64,000 nucleotides of DNA from a virus. The DNA is taken from positions 1 to 64,000 of IMG/VR virus record IMGVR_UViG_3300028024_000008. The stretch is one strand, 5' to 3'. Shown in pieces: positions 48,217 through 55,722 of this stretch; position 1 is the stretch's first letter; every line of letters begins with the position of its first letter. The translations under genes and the position numbers were made by a program. Below the pieces are notes generated by a model. That model ran no database searches, had not been told where the DNA came from, and saw only the letters and a list, made by a program, of their open reading frames with translations.

Positions 48217-48697
48217 CATCCGCGGTGCGGTCGCTCAGTTCTGGCCTGAAGGGCCGGATTGGACCTGGTGGAAGGCGCAGCTCTACCAGGAAAGCCGCCT
48301 GGACCCGCAAGCAATGTCTCCGGTGGGCGCAAGGGGGCTGGCGCAGACGATGCCAGCTACATGGGCAGAAATAACGCGCCAGCTGCACTGGGGCAATGTC
48401 AGCCCGCATTCGCCGCGCCATTCGATCTATGGTGGTGCCTTCTATATGCGGCGGATGCAGCTCGCCTGGACCTTCAAGCGCACGATCGAGGAGCGCCAGA
48501 AGCTGGCCCAGGCAAGCTACAACGCCGGCACCGGCCACATCATCGAAGCCCAGGACGCCTGCCATGGCGCCTTGGCCTGGGATGAAATCAAGGCCTGCCT
48601 GGCGCAGATCACCGGCGCCGCCAATGCCCAGCAGACCATCGACTACGTGACGCGGATCGCCGACTGGCGCCGGCAGATCCTCAGCACGCCGCACTGA
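48104..48697 (+). CDS. Exported lytic transglycosylase (endolysin)
   Basis: The product is 197 residues. Residues 1-29 form a Sec signal (LWLWLSITLAAGLASPSWSA). The SLT fold follows with catalytic Glu63 in LYQESRLDPQAMSPVGARG, then LAQTMPATW and ASYNAGTGHI. It breaks glycan strands of peptidoglycan. The signal peptide is coded in another frame within the 3' end of the holin candidate, so the overlap is real. With its own export signal it does not strictly need a holin to leave the cell. Confidence 0.9.
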   Translation: MSLHFSSRTLWLWLSITLAAGLASPSWSAQFTPRYDSDIRGAVAQFWPEGPDWTWWKAQLYQESRLDPQAMSPVGARGLAQTMPATWAEITRQLHWGNVSPHSPRHSIYGGAFYMRRMQLAWTFKRTIEERQKLAQASYNAGTGHIIEAQDACHGALAWDEIKACLAQITGAANAQQTIDYVTRIADWRRQILSTPH

Positions 48698-48763
48698 TCA
48701 CAGCCTGAATTTCCGATCCTTCAACCGCGCCGCCTGAACGGCAGCAGAGAGCGGAGCTTTGTC

Positions 48764-49534
48764 ATGGACAGACTTAAAAGCAATATCGGCCGGCGTTACG
48801 ACTGGATCCCGGACCTGCCGGATCACCGCGATGATGTCTATCAGGTGAAGCGCCGTCTAGCGCTGCCGACGAAGGTCGATCTCTCGGCGAAATGCTCGCC
48901 GGTCGAGGATCAAGGCGATCTCGGCAGCTGCACCGCCAATGCGCTCGCCGGCGCCCTCGAATTTCTCGAGGATGTCGACGGCACGCCGTTCAAGGATATT
49001 AGCCGGCTCTTCATCTATTACGGCGAGCGGGCGATCGAGCATACCATCAACCAGGATAGCGGCGCGCAGATCCGCGACGGCGTCAAGTTCTTGCACCAGA
49101 TCGGCGTCTGCTCTGAAGATCTCTGGCCCTATGTCATCGCCAAGTTCAAGCAGCGGCCGCCGGCAGCCGCCTATGCCGATGCCAGCGGCCGCAAGATCAC
49201 CAGCTATAGCCGCGTCATCGGCATCAATGCGCTGCGGGCCTGCCTGGCGGCCGGCTTCCCGGTCGTGTTCGGCTTCACGGTCTATGACGGCTTCGAGAGC
49301 GATGCCGTCGCCAGGACCGGCAAGCTGAACATGCCGAAACCGACGGAACGGGCGCTGGGCGGCCATGCCGTGCTGGCGGTCGGCTATGACGACGGGACCA
49401 AGCGGGTGAAGGTCAGGAACAGCTGGGGCGCTGGCTGGGGCCTGAAGGGCTATTTCACGATGCCCTACGACTATATCGGCAATCCGCAGCTCGCCGACGA
49501 TTTCTGGACCATCCGCGCCGGGAGCCAGCTGTGA
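48764..49534 (+). CDS. Papain-like (C1) cysteine protease
   Basis: The product is 256 residues. The papain triad is clear: Gln50 and Cys56 in VEDQGDLGSCTANALAGALE, His201 in GGHAVLAVGYDDG, and Asn219 in VRNSWGAGWGLKGYF. There is no signal peptide or pro-region. C1 proteases are uncommon in phages and unexpected within lysis genes. It could process virion proteins, be injected, or act on host proteins in late infection. The next gene starts in GTGA overlap. The fold call is firm; the role is open. Confidence 0.9.
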   Translation: MDRLKSNIGRRYDWIPDLPDHRDDVYQVKRRLALPTKVDLSAKCSPVEDQGDLGSCTANALAGALEFLEDVDGTPFKDISRLFIYYGERAIEHTINQDSGAQIRDGVKFLHQIGVCSEDLWPYVIAKFKQRPPAAAYADASGRKITSYSRVIGINALRACLAAGFPVVFGFTVYDGFESDAVARTGKLNMPKPTERALGGHAVLAVGYDDGTKRVKVRNSWGAGWGLKGYFTMPYDYIGNPQLADDFWTIRAGSQL

Positions 49535-50004
49535 CCGGCCTCGTCAAGACCGGGCTCGCTTCTGTCACCGGTGGCACGTCGGTCTGGCTGCCTTGGGCGA
49601 TCGCTGGTCTCATCATCGCCGGTCTCGGCGGTGCCGTCTGGGTGCAGACCTCGCGCCTGCATGCCGCCGAAACGGAAACCACCTCAGCCAAGCATGATCT
49701 CGGCATCGCGCAGTCGGATGTCACCCGCTGGACGGCTCATAGCAGCGAGCAGGATGCCGAGATCGCCAGCCTGAACAAGCAGCTCGCCCAGCGCGTCGCC
49801 GATGCTGCTGCCGCTGACCAGGCCGCCCAGGCGAATGCCGATGCCCAAGCGGCGGCCGTCGCCAATCTCCAGATCCAACTGAAACGATTGAAGGAGCAGG
49901 CTCATGCGCATCCCGACCAGGTGCGGCCTCTTGGCCCTATTGTTCTTGACGTCCTGCGCAGCGGGCAAGCCGGAACCACTCCCGCCGCTCCCGGCAGGCA
50001 CTAA
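49531..50004 (+). CDS. Inner-membrane spanin (Rz-like)
   Basis: The product is 157 residues from a GTG overlapping the protease stop. One membrane span at about 19-40 (WLPWAIAGLIIAGLGGAVWV) is followed by a long Ala/Gln coiled coil (residues 45-125) and a Pro-rich end. This is the Rz layout, with the periplasmic coil that reaches the outer-membrane spanin. The partner gene begins inside it at 49904 in another frame. Confidence 0.85.
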   Translation: MTGLVKTGLASVTGGTSVWLPWAIAGLIIAGLGGAVWVQTSRLHAAETETTSAKHDLGIAQSDVTRWTAHSSEQDAEIASLNKQLAQRVADAAAADQAAQANADAQAAAVANLQIQLKRLKEQAHAHPDQVRPLGPIVLDVLRSGQAGTTPAAPGRH

Positions 50005-50194
50005 GACCGTCTACGTCTATAAGCCGCTTCCCGACGAGCTGCGCCGGCCCTGCCCGAAGGTCGACTATGATCCGGCCGAGGTCGTCAATGACGTCGATCT
50101 TGCCGGATTGTGGAAGCGCGAGCAGGCGAGGGGCGACTGCAACGAAGGCAAGCTGAACGCGATCGATAAGCTTTATCGGGGAGCACCGGAATGA
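49904..50194 (+). CDS. Outer-membrane spanin lipoprotein (Rz1-like)
   Basis: The product is 96 residues with a lipobox LFLTSC, lipidated Cys18 expected. The mature part is Pro-rich at first (AAGKPEPLPPLPAGTK), then VYVYKPLPDELRRPCPK and a helical end. It starts in the +1 frame inside the Rz-like gene and continues 190 bases past it. It should fuse inner and outer membranes with the Rz-like partner in the last step of lysis. Confidence 0.85.
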   Translation: MRIPTRCGLLALLFLTSCAAGKPEPLPPLPAGTKTVYVYKPLPDELRRPCPKVDYDPAEVVNDVDLAGLWKREQARGDCNEGKLNAIDKLYRGAPE

Positions 50195-50304
50195 TCCGCG
50201 TCATTGCGCTTGCGGCCGCCCTGGCGCTCGCCGGCTGCGCAGCGCTGCTGGTCCGGCATCAGGATCACGGCTTCTCCCTCAAGATCCTGACCATCCATAT
50301 ATGA
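50191..50304 (+). CDS. 37-residue lipoprotein
   Basis: The ATG at 50191 overlaps the spanin stop (ATGA). The product is MIRVIALAAALALAGCAALL and a short polar end. LALAGC is a perfect lipobox, so the mature chain would be a 22-residue lipid-anchored peptide. The stop overlaps the next ATG. A third membrane-anchored peptide beside two spanin genes is unusual. Confidence 0.65.
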   Translation: MIRVIALAAALALAGCAALLVRHQDHGFSLKILTIHI

Positions 50305-50570
50305 CCGACGCGGTGAAACCCTCGGTGGGCGACGATTGCCATAACTGCAGAGGCGGCCGGCTCTACTACGATGGCGGCCTGGTGCGTGGCGTATCGCATC
50401 TGGCTTGCTTCGCCTGCGGCTGGCGCCCGGAAGCCGTCCAGGCCGGGCGGATGCCGCCGCGTGAGACCTTCTGGCTGACGGCCGAGGCTCGCGGGGTCAG
50501 CCGGGCGCAATTCGACCTGGAATGGGACGAATATCAGCGCTCAAAGCTGCCAAGCGTTAACCATTCCTAG
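50301..50570 (+). CDS. Small zinc-ribbon protein
   Basis: The product is 89 residues, MTDAVKPSVGDDCHNCRGGR and onward. Two CxxC pairs, CHNC and CFAC, about 23 residues apart form a zinc ribbon. The second half is helical with WLTAEARGVSRAQFDLEWDE. No family recognised. It ends the lysis transcript before the acyltransferase. Confidence 0.75.
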   Translation: MTDAVKPSVGDDCHNCRGGRLYYDGGLVRGVSHLACFACGWRPEAVQAGRMPPRETFWLTAEARGVSRAQFDLEWDEYQRSKLPSVNHS

Positions 50571-50627
50571 GTGGATTTTCCGATTGAGACTTTGCTGCTA
50601 TTCTATCCGCCTGGATAGGAGAACATC

Positions 50628-51707
50628 CTGCAGCGCAATTTCGGCCTCGACCTGATGCGAGCCGCCGCCATCCTCATGGTGGTGACGGTCCATGCGCCGA
50701 AGACATTCCCTGGCGAGCAGATTCCCTCCATGTTGAGCGTCGATCTGTTCTTCGCGCTGAGCGGCTTCCTGATTGCCCAGATGATGGTCGAGCGGTTCGA
50801 TGGCATCTCGACTTGGCCGGCATTGCGGGCTTTCATGCTGAACCGCTGGCTGCGGATCTTCCCGCTCTATTACCTGACCCTCGCCGCTTTCCTCGTCTAT
50901 GCCGCCCTGCGATATCCGCCGAGCTGGACCGGCGGATCGTTCGTGGCACCCTGGCAGTTCGTTTTCTTTCTATCGGACCTGACCGCCGGCCGGCCCAATG
51001 ACCATGGCTATTTCTCCTTTTTCCTTGTCTCGTGGTCGCTGTCGATCGAGGAGCTGTTCTATTTCGGCTGCCCGCTGGTGGCGCTGCTGACCGGCCGGTG
51101 GCGCCGATCGCCGATATTCTGGATCTGCCTTGGCGCCGCAGTCATCGTCGCGACCATTTTGGCGCGGCTCTGGGTATATCTGCAGGTCGACGACGGATCC
51201 CTGACCGAGGATAGCGCCTATCGCCGCGCGACGTTCCTCCGGGCGGATGTCTTTGTCTATGGGGCGGCGATCTATTGGCTCTGCCAGCGGGGATTCTTTA
51301 CCCGCCGGAATGCGCTGCTGGTCGCGGCCATCGGCCTTGTGACCTTGCTGTGGTGCGCCGTTCATTATATCGCCGCGCCGGACGGCTTTTTCAGCAAGAT
51401 CTGGCTGCTGTCCCTGGTGCCGATGGCCTGCGCCATGCTGATCCCGGCGGCGATGATGCTGCCGGCGCCGAATGTGATCGGCGGCCTGATCCGGCTGCTC
51501 AGCACGCGGACATATGCGCTCTATCTCACCCACATGCTGGTGCCGGCCGTCTGGTTCATCTTCGTGGCGATCACGCCGACAAACTATCTCTGGTCGCTGG
51601 CGATCTCATTCCTTCTCGCCAATCTCCTGCATATCGCCTTGGAGCGGCCGTTCATGCAGTTGCGCCCAATGGATGCATCACATAAGGTTCCCGCCCTGGC
51701 AGAATGA
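50628..51707 (+). CDS. Acyltransferase 3 family (O-antigen acetylase-like)
   Basis: The product is 359 residues if started at CTG 50628, which has AGGAG six bases upstream; the first in-frame ATG (50655) would remove the conserved NFGLDLMRAAAILMVVTVHA, including the start of helix 1. About ten membrane helices follow, with catalytic His22 in VVTVHA and the RWLRIFPLYYLTL motif. Family members move acetyl groups onto surface glycans, as Oac of phage Sf6 does. Placed at the end of the late region near integrase, it is a probable lysogenic conversion gene changing host receptor polysaccharide. Confidence 0.85.
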   Translation: MQRNFGLDLMRAAAILMVVTVHAPKTFPGEQIPSMLSVDLFFALSGFLIAQMMVERFDGISTWPALRAFMLNRWLRIFPLYYLTLAAFLVYAALRYPPSWTGGSFVAPWQFVFFLSDLTAGRPNDHGYFSFFLVSWSLSIEELFYFGCPLVALLTGRWRRSPIFWICLGAAVIVATILARLWVYLQVDDGSLTEDSAYRRATFLRADVFVYGAAIYWLCQRGFFTRRNALLVAAIGLVTLLWCAVHYIAAPDGFFSKIWLLSLVPMACAMLIPAAMMLPAPNVIGGLIRLLSTRTYALYLTHMLVPAVWFIFVAITPTNYLWSLAISFLLANLLHIALERPFMQLRPMDASHKVPALAE

Positions 51708-51716
51708 GGATGTGGG

Positions 51717-51884
51717 ATGACAACGGGGCAAACGATTCTGCTTGCCGGTCTGGCGGCGACTATTGTGACTGTTGCTGTCCTCAGGATGGATAGCAGCAAA
51801 ACCACCAATAAGGCGATGTGTCAGGCAATTGCGGCGGCTGGCGCCGATCCTGCTAGGCAGTCTACAATCACCTGTCAGCCCTGA
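51717..51884 (+). CDS. 55-residue membrane micro-protein
   Basis: The ATG at 51717 has GAGGATG nine bases upstream. MTTGQTILLAGLAATIVTVA opens with one membrane helix (residues 6-22). The rest is polar and has two cysteines (KAMCQAIAAAG, STITCQP). It stops six bases before the convergent gene 51891-52136. Function unknown. Confidence 0.6.
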   Translation: MTTGQTILLAGLAATIVTVAVLRMDSSKTTNKAMCQAIAAAGADPARQSTITCQP

Positions 51885-51890
51885 TCCCGC

Positions 51891-52136
51891 TCACGCTTTG
51901 CTGTCCGGTCGTTCGTTCCTCACCGGCAGGTCATAGCTGATGGAATGGGCCTTGAGCGGTTCGCCGCGGCGGATGATCCAGTTCGATGCCTCGATATGGT
52001 CTGCTAGCCAGCCGGCCAATATCTCGGGGTCGATCTGGTGCGCGCGTCGTTTGGCTGGGCTCAAGCGCTTCTGCAGTTCCATCCTGAGATCAAAAGCCAG
52101 CGCCTTTTTGATCTCTGCCGACATCTTTTCGCCCAT
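51891..52136 (-). CDS. Small hypothetical protein downstream of attP region
   Basis: The product is 81 residues, MGEKMSAEIKKALAFDLRME and onward, with GGGGGAAG four bases before the ATG. It is helical and basic (LQKRLSPAKRRAHQIDPEIL). It lies beyond the integrase gene and the attP-like region on the same strand, so in the prophage it would be separated from int. Function unknown. Confidence 0.7.
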   Translation of the reverse strand: MGEKMSAEIKKALAFDLRMELQKRLSPAKRRAHQIDPEILAGWLADHIEASNWIIRRGEPLKAHSISYDLPVRNERPDSKA

Positions 52137-52208
52137 GGCTTCCCCCGCTGAAATGTTCGCATATCGTTCTCATGTGGCAGGTAGGAGTCAAGACCGCTCG
52201 CGGCCTCG

Positions 52209-52407
52209 AAAAGGTGCGACAATGGGCTGAGGAAAAGGTGCGGAATGCTGGGACATTCGCCGACTGTCGCACTCTCGCTAAGCGGCTGATTTTCTTCAAT
52301 TGTGGCATGCCGTCCCTGGGCACCATCGCATTTCCAAGCATTTGAAAACGCTTCACTTTGTGCCGGCTTTTGTCGCACCTTTCGTGAACTGCGCTTCAGG
52401 TGCGACA
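52209..52407. other. Probable attP: tRNA 3'-end-like core with integrase arm sites
   Basis: CCGTCCCTGGGCACCA (52310-52325) reads as the 3' end of a tRNA with CCA. It fits an acceptor stem of GCCCAGG type, as in tRNA-Phe. Around it are copies of AAAGGTGCGACAA or its complement at 52210-52222, 52233-52245 (variant), 52265-52272 (short), 52368-52380 and 52397-52408. The layout of repeated arm sites flanking a core beside int is that of tyrosine-integrase attP sites. The last two arm sites lie within the 3' end of int. Confidence 0.65.
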
Positions 52408-53504
52408 ATCTCGTTCTCTTTTGGTGCCTCGCGGCTGAGATATTTCATGCCGCTGGCGGCCAGCTTATTGCGGTTCGCCTTGCGGGTATAGACCGCTGCT
52501 TGCTTCGGGCTTTCCCAGCCATAGATCGCCATCAGCTGGTATTCGGTAGCGCCGTTGTTCGCCGCGATCGTGGCGCCCGCCTTGCGCAATCCATGCGCCG
52601 AGCAGCCGATCAGTCCCGCAAGGCGGCATTGCCTGCCGAACCAGTTGCCGAAGCCACCATGTGAGTAGGCCTTGCCGTGGTCGGTGACGAGATAGGTCAG
52701 ATGATTATTCGGCGTCGCGTCGAGCACTTGCTGCAGCTCAGGCAGCACCGGAATGAAGCGCTCCTTCAGCACCCGCTTGCGACCCTTCCATTCTCTGAAA
52801 TGGAGGACGGGACCGCAATATTCTTCCATCTCGATATGTTTTGCCATTTGCCGCCCGAGCTTGATGACGTCTGACCGCCGCACGCCGGTAAAGAGCAATA
52901 GAGCCATCGCCAGGCGCGGCTTGGTTCCGATCGGCCAGCGCTTCTCGAACTGTGCGATCTCCTCAAGAGTCCAGGTATGGAACCCCTCGGGATTGTTGCT
53001 TTCCAGATAAGGCACGTCGGCCGCCGGGTTGGCCTCGGCGTATTCCATGGCGATTGCCCATTTGAAGACCTGCCGCAGCGCCTTGATGAAGCTGTTCGCC
53101 GCCTCTGGCCGGCTCGACATGGCGTCACGGTCCTGGCGTAGGTTCCGGGCCCGGAGTGGCTTGAAGGGCAGGTGGCCGTCTCGCTGGCTGAATTTCTCCA
53201 GGATCAGCTTCCGGGCATGCTGTGTCGCCGGCTCGAGGGTCTTGAATTCGGCGCTCTTGTAATACTCGGTCAGCAGCCACGCCAGGGTGCCACTGGCGGG
53301 CGCCAGGGCTTTCTTGGGCAATCCAAGGCCATTGGCGGCCCGGAACTCCAGCGCCTGCAGGCCGTCCTTGTAGCTCTGAAGGAAGGCGGTTGTGCCTGGC
53401 GCGCCCTTGACCCGGATCCGCTTGCCATGGCGCCTGACATACCATTTCTCGTTCCCGTGCCGATCGGTCTCATGGGAGAGATAGGGAAGGTCGATCTGGG
53501 TCAT
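52353..53504 (-). CDS. int: Tyrosine integrase
   Basis: The product is 383 residues from the ATG at 53504, in ATGA overlap with the excisionase gene. An arm-binding N-terminal part (YVRRHGKRIRVKGAPGTTAF) and a core-binding helix domain (about 75-160) precede the catalytic part: Arg in FTGVRRSDVIKL (about residue 210), Lys in REWKGRK, His304 and Arg307 in SAHGLRKAGAT, and nucleophile Tyr339 in AAVYTRKANR. The second His is replaced by Trp (IYGWES), as often seen. It integrates and excises the prophage at the nearby attP. Confidence 0.94.
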   Translation of the reverse strand: MTQIDLPYLSHETDRHGNEKWYVRRHGKRIRVKGAPGTTAFLQSYKDGLQALEFRAANGLGLPKKALAPASGTLAWLLTEYYKSAEFKTLEPATQHARKLILEKFSQRDGHLPFKPLRARNLRQDRDAMSSRPEAANSFIKALRQVFKWAIAMEYAEANPAADVPYLESNNPEGFHTWTLEEIAQFEKRWPIGTKPRLAMALLLFTGVRRSDVIKLGRQMAKHIEMEEYCGPVLHFREWKGRKRVLKERFIPVLPELQQVLDATPNNHLTYLVTDHGKAYSHGGFGNWFGRQCRLAGLIGCSAHGLRKAGATIAANNGATEYQLMAIYGWESPKQAAVYTRKANRNKLAASGMKYLSREAPKENEIVAPEAQFTKGATKAGTK

Positions 53505-53752
53505 CGCTTGTCCCAAGGGTTTTCCTCCTCGGAAGTTGGCAACGCGGAAAAGGCGGCGTCAAGGGCCAGCCGATCCCATATGACGCGAGTGTTAACCTTT
53601 TTGGCCTCCGGCATCCGGCCGTCTTTAACCATTTCATCGAAGAGGCTGGGCGAGACGCCGATATAGGCCGCCGCCTCGACGCGGGAAAGACCGCGGGGCG
53701 GGCAGGAGGCCGGCAGGATGTCAGCGCGGCGGCGCGGCGCCTCGACGTTCAC
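53501..53752 (-). CDS. xis: Excisionase/AlpA-like HTH protein
   Basis: The product is 83 residues, MNVEAPRRRADILPASCPPR and onward. The winged-helix HTH is GLSRVEAAAYIGVSPSLFDE (residues 20-39), followed by VKDGRMPEAKKVNTRVIWDR, the AlpA/MerR-like pattern. It is next to int with overlapping stop and start. It probably acts as recombination directionality factor. Confidence 0.85.
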   Translation of the reverse strand: MNVEAPRRRADILPASCPPRGLSRVEAAAYIGVSPSLFDEMVKDGRMPEAKKVNTRVIWDRLALDAAFSALPTSEEENPWDKR

Positions 53753-54045
53753 TATTGGGGCATCCTTCTCGGTTTCCTATGCAGGTCCTGTGGAGGATCG
53801 CGGTGCATTACCGCTCTTTTCATGTCGGGTCGCACCCGGCTGACATAGAGATGGACGCCATCAGCCTCTGGCAGTCCGTCCTCAGGCATCAGGTAGTGAA
53901 CCTGGTTAATTATCCAGATAACGCCACGGAGCTCTGAATCAGGCAGGCCAGTGAACTCGATCAGTTCGCCGACGCGAGGCACTACAGGGCTTTCCGATTG
54001 CGCGAAGCTCTCTTCTTCGTCTCTGTCAAAAAAATATAGATGCAT
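53752..54045 (-). CDS. Hypothetical protein
   Basis: The product is 97 residues, MHLYFFDRDEEESFAQSESP and onward. It contains PVVPRVGELIEFTGLPDSEL and ADGVHLYVSRVRPDMKRAVM, a beta-rich pattern. It overlaps the excisionase start by one base (TGATG-type junction). No family recognised. Confidence 0.7.
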   Translation of the reverse strand: MHLYFFDRDEEESFAQSESPVVPRVGELIEFTGLPDSELRGVIWIINQVHYLMPEDGLPEADGVHLYVSRVRPDMKRAVMHRDPPQDLHRKPRRMPQ

Positions 54046-54066
54046 CTTGCTGCTCCGTCGCCGTCT

Positions 54067-54639
54067 TCAGGGCACCGCCCCGGTCGCCATTTGCTTCGGT
54101 GGTGCGCACCGGTCCTCCTTCGGCGCCGTTTGGGCATAATGGCGGAGCGCCCGAATGATCAGATCATCGTGCGCGACCAGTAGGGCGTCGGTCACTTCCC
54201 TGTCGTCATAGTTCGAGGCCTTCATCCGCTCGATCTCGGCGATTACCCGGTGAGCCTCGGTGAACGTCTTCGGCAGCACACAAGGTGCGTCAGTCATGGG
54301 GTGACGGTCTTCGGCGGTATACTTCTTCTTAGCCAAGCTGGCGGGGTCGAGGGCGCGGATCTGATCGGCTAACACTGGATAGGCGCCCTGTATCCCGATC
54401 GCCGCCATCTCCAGCCCTTCGCGCAGGCAACGTTGGAAGGATGCCTCACTCTTCGCCGAATAATGTACGGGGCCTACCTTGAATGCATCCCGCTCCTCGG
54501 TCATCGCCTCGATAAACGCATCTCTTTCATCAATCATTCTAAGCATAAATGCCGCCAAACTCTCGCCGGCCAACTCTGTAACCTTGAAATCTTGAGTGAC
54601 CATCTTTCTAATGTCAGCCAGTCTTTCTTCGTCCGTCAT
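54067..54639 (-). CDS. Hypothetical protein
   Basis: The product is 190 residues, MTDEERLADIRKMVTQDFKV and onward, mostly helical. It has MLRMIDERDAFIEAMTEERD and AEDRHPMTDAPCVLPKTFTE. It overlaps the next gene by four bases. No domain recognised. Base composition is less GC-rich than the late genes, as for most of this arm. Confidence 0.7.
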   Translation of the reverse strand: MTDEERLADIRKMVTQDFKVTELAGESLAAFMLRMIDERDAFIEAMTEERDAFKVGPVHYSAKSEASFQRCLREGLEMAAIGIQGAYPVLADQIRALDPASLAKKKYTAEDRHPMTDAPCVLPKTFTEAHRVIAEIERMKASNYDDREVTDALLVAHDDLIIRALRHYAQTAPKEDRCAPPKQMATGAVP

Positions 54640-54902
54640 GGCTTCACATCCGATTCAGAGAACAGCGTGTCGCAGATGATATCGGCTATATTCACCGCCA
54701 TCGCTTCCACCGGAAACTCTGGCGCGGCTTGGAGCATGGCGCGATAGGAGACGATCTCACCAACAATGACGTTAGCCTCCGGCCGCGTCATTGTTAGATG
54801 CTGCCGCGCCTCCCATCCGGCGTCCTGCATCTCTTCCGTCGCGCTCTCCGGCACCATGGCCCAGCGCGATCCGTCGATGGGGTTGATTAGGTAGGTTGGC
54901 AT
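54636..54902 (-). CDS. Small hypothetical protein
   Basis: The product is 88 residues from the ATG at 54902 (MPTYLINPIDGSRWAMVPES), with GGAGG nine bases upstream and the previous stop overlapping (TAATG). The middle is helical (EANVIVGEIVSYRAMLQAAP). No family recognised. Confidence 0.7.
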   Translation of the reverse strand: MPTYLINPIDGSRWAMVPESATEEMQDAGWEARQHLTMTRPEANVIVGEIVSYRAMLQAAPEFPVEAMAVNIADIICDTLFSESDVKP

Positions 54903-55063
54903 TATTGCATCCTCCAAACGACGCGCCCATTTATGTCTTCAACGCGCAATGTACCAGGATTGCATTCAGCAATTGCTTTGGCATCTTGGTCGTCTTTTAG
55001 TTCCACGGGATACCAACCGATGTCTCGAAAGAAGATGTAAACCGTCATTTCCGTATCTTCCAT
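54902..55063 (-). CDS. 53-residue hypothetical protein
   Basis: The ATG at 55063 overlaps the previous stop (TGATG), and the stop overlaps the next ATG (TAATG). The product MEDTEMTVYIFFRDIGWYPV continues to VEDINGRVVWRMQ, a compact beta-alpha-beta pattern. It is similar in style to short phage proteins of the form '...GWYPVELKDD..A.AEANPGTLRV', which occur in early arms. Function unknown. Confidence 0.7.
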   Translation of the reverse strand: MEDTEMTVYIFFRDIGWYPVELKDDQDAKAIAECNPGTLRVEDINGRVVWRMQ

Positions 55064-55722
55064 CACTCCCCTCGCGCGGCTTCGGCGGAGAGGAAGGCAG
55101 ATATTTTCAGATCCAACGTTGCGTCACCGCCGCTGTCTTCATTCAGGATCGCTGGCGATTCGCCTTTGACCAAGTGATACAGTTCCTCCAGCAACTCCCG
55201 CGCCTCGTCGGGCTGTGTGGCGCGGAGGGCCGTCTGTGCATTAGAGATAGCGCCAAGCGCGCGATTACGGGCGCGCTCCATCATCAATTCGGGTATTCGC
55301 TCGTCACCTGCTTCGTCATCATCCGCCGCCGCGACCGGCTGCGCTGCGCCGAAGGGGTCCACCCCAATATTGTCAGGCTTTGTTCGAAAGGCGTGCAGGA
55401 TCTCGCTGGCAGATCGCCGCGATCCGCCAATGAGATCAGTTACCGCGTAATCGATCAGCTTCAATAATGCCGCTTCTGTCGGCGTCGCGAGGATCGGTTG
55501 CCATCCGCAGGTCGGGCATTGGCAGAGATCGGCATCAGGCGAGGTCGAATGCGCAAGGGCGGCTCGAGCCTTCCACGCTTCAACAGCTATTCCATCATCT
55601 TTATCGTAGCACCAACCTAGCTCATAGGCTTTGGTTTCTGCACGCATGGGTGTTGCCCCATAAGGCTCGGGACGCTTTAATCCCCATGCGACAAATGCCT
55701 CCCGCTCGCGATCCGTGGTCAA
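55063..55722 (-). CDS. Hypothetical protein with CxCPxCG motif
   Basis: The product is 219 residues, MTTDREREAFVAWGLKRPEP and onward. Residues about 65-75 hold CQCPTCGWQP, a possible half zinc site. The N-terminal AFVAWGLKR...AYELGWCYDKDDGIAVEAWKA pattern is common in accessory proteins of Rhizobiales phages. The C-terminal half is helical and acidic. Function unknown. Confidence 0.75.
   Translation of the reverse strand: MTTDREREAFVAWGLKRPEPYGATPMRAETKAYELGWCYDKDDGIAVEAWKARAALAHSTSPDADLCQCPTCGWQPILATPTEAALLKLIDYAVTDLIGGSRRSASEILHAFRTKPDNIGVDPFGAAQPVAAADDDEAGDERIPELMMERARNRALGAISNAQTALRATQPDEARELLEELYHLVKGESPAILNEDSGGDATLDLKISAFLSAEAARGE

Noticed and set aside
52301-52325. A complete tRNA gene at the attP core
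   Set aside because: Only the T-stem and acceptor 3' strand are recognisable; the upstream sequence does not form D or anticodon arms.
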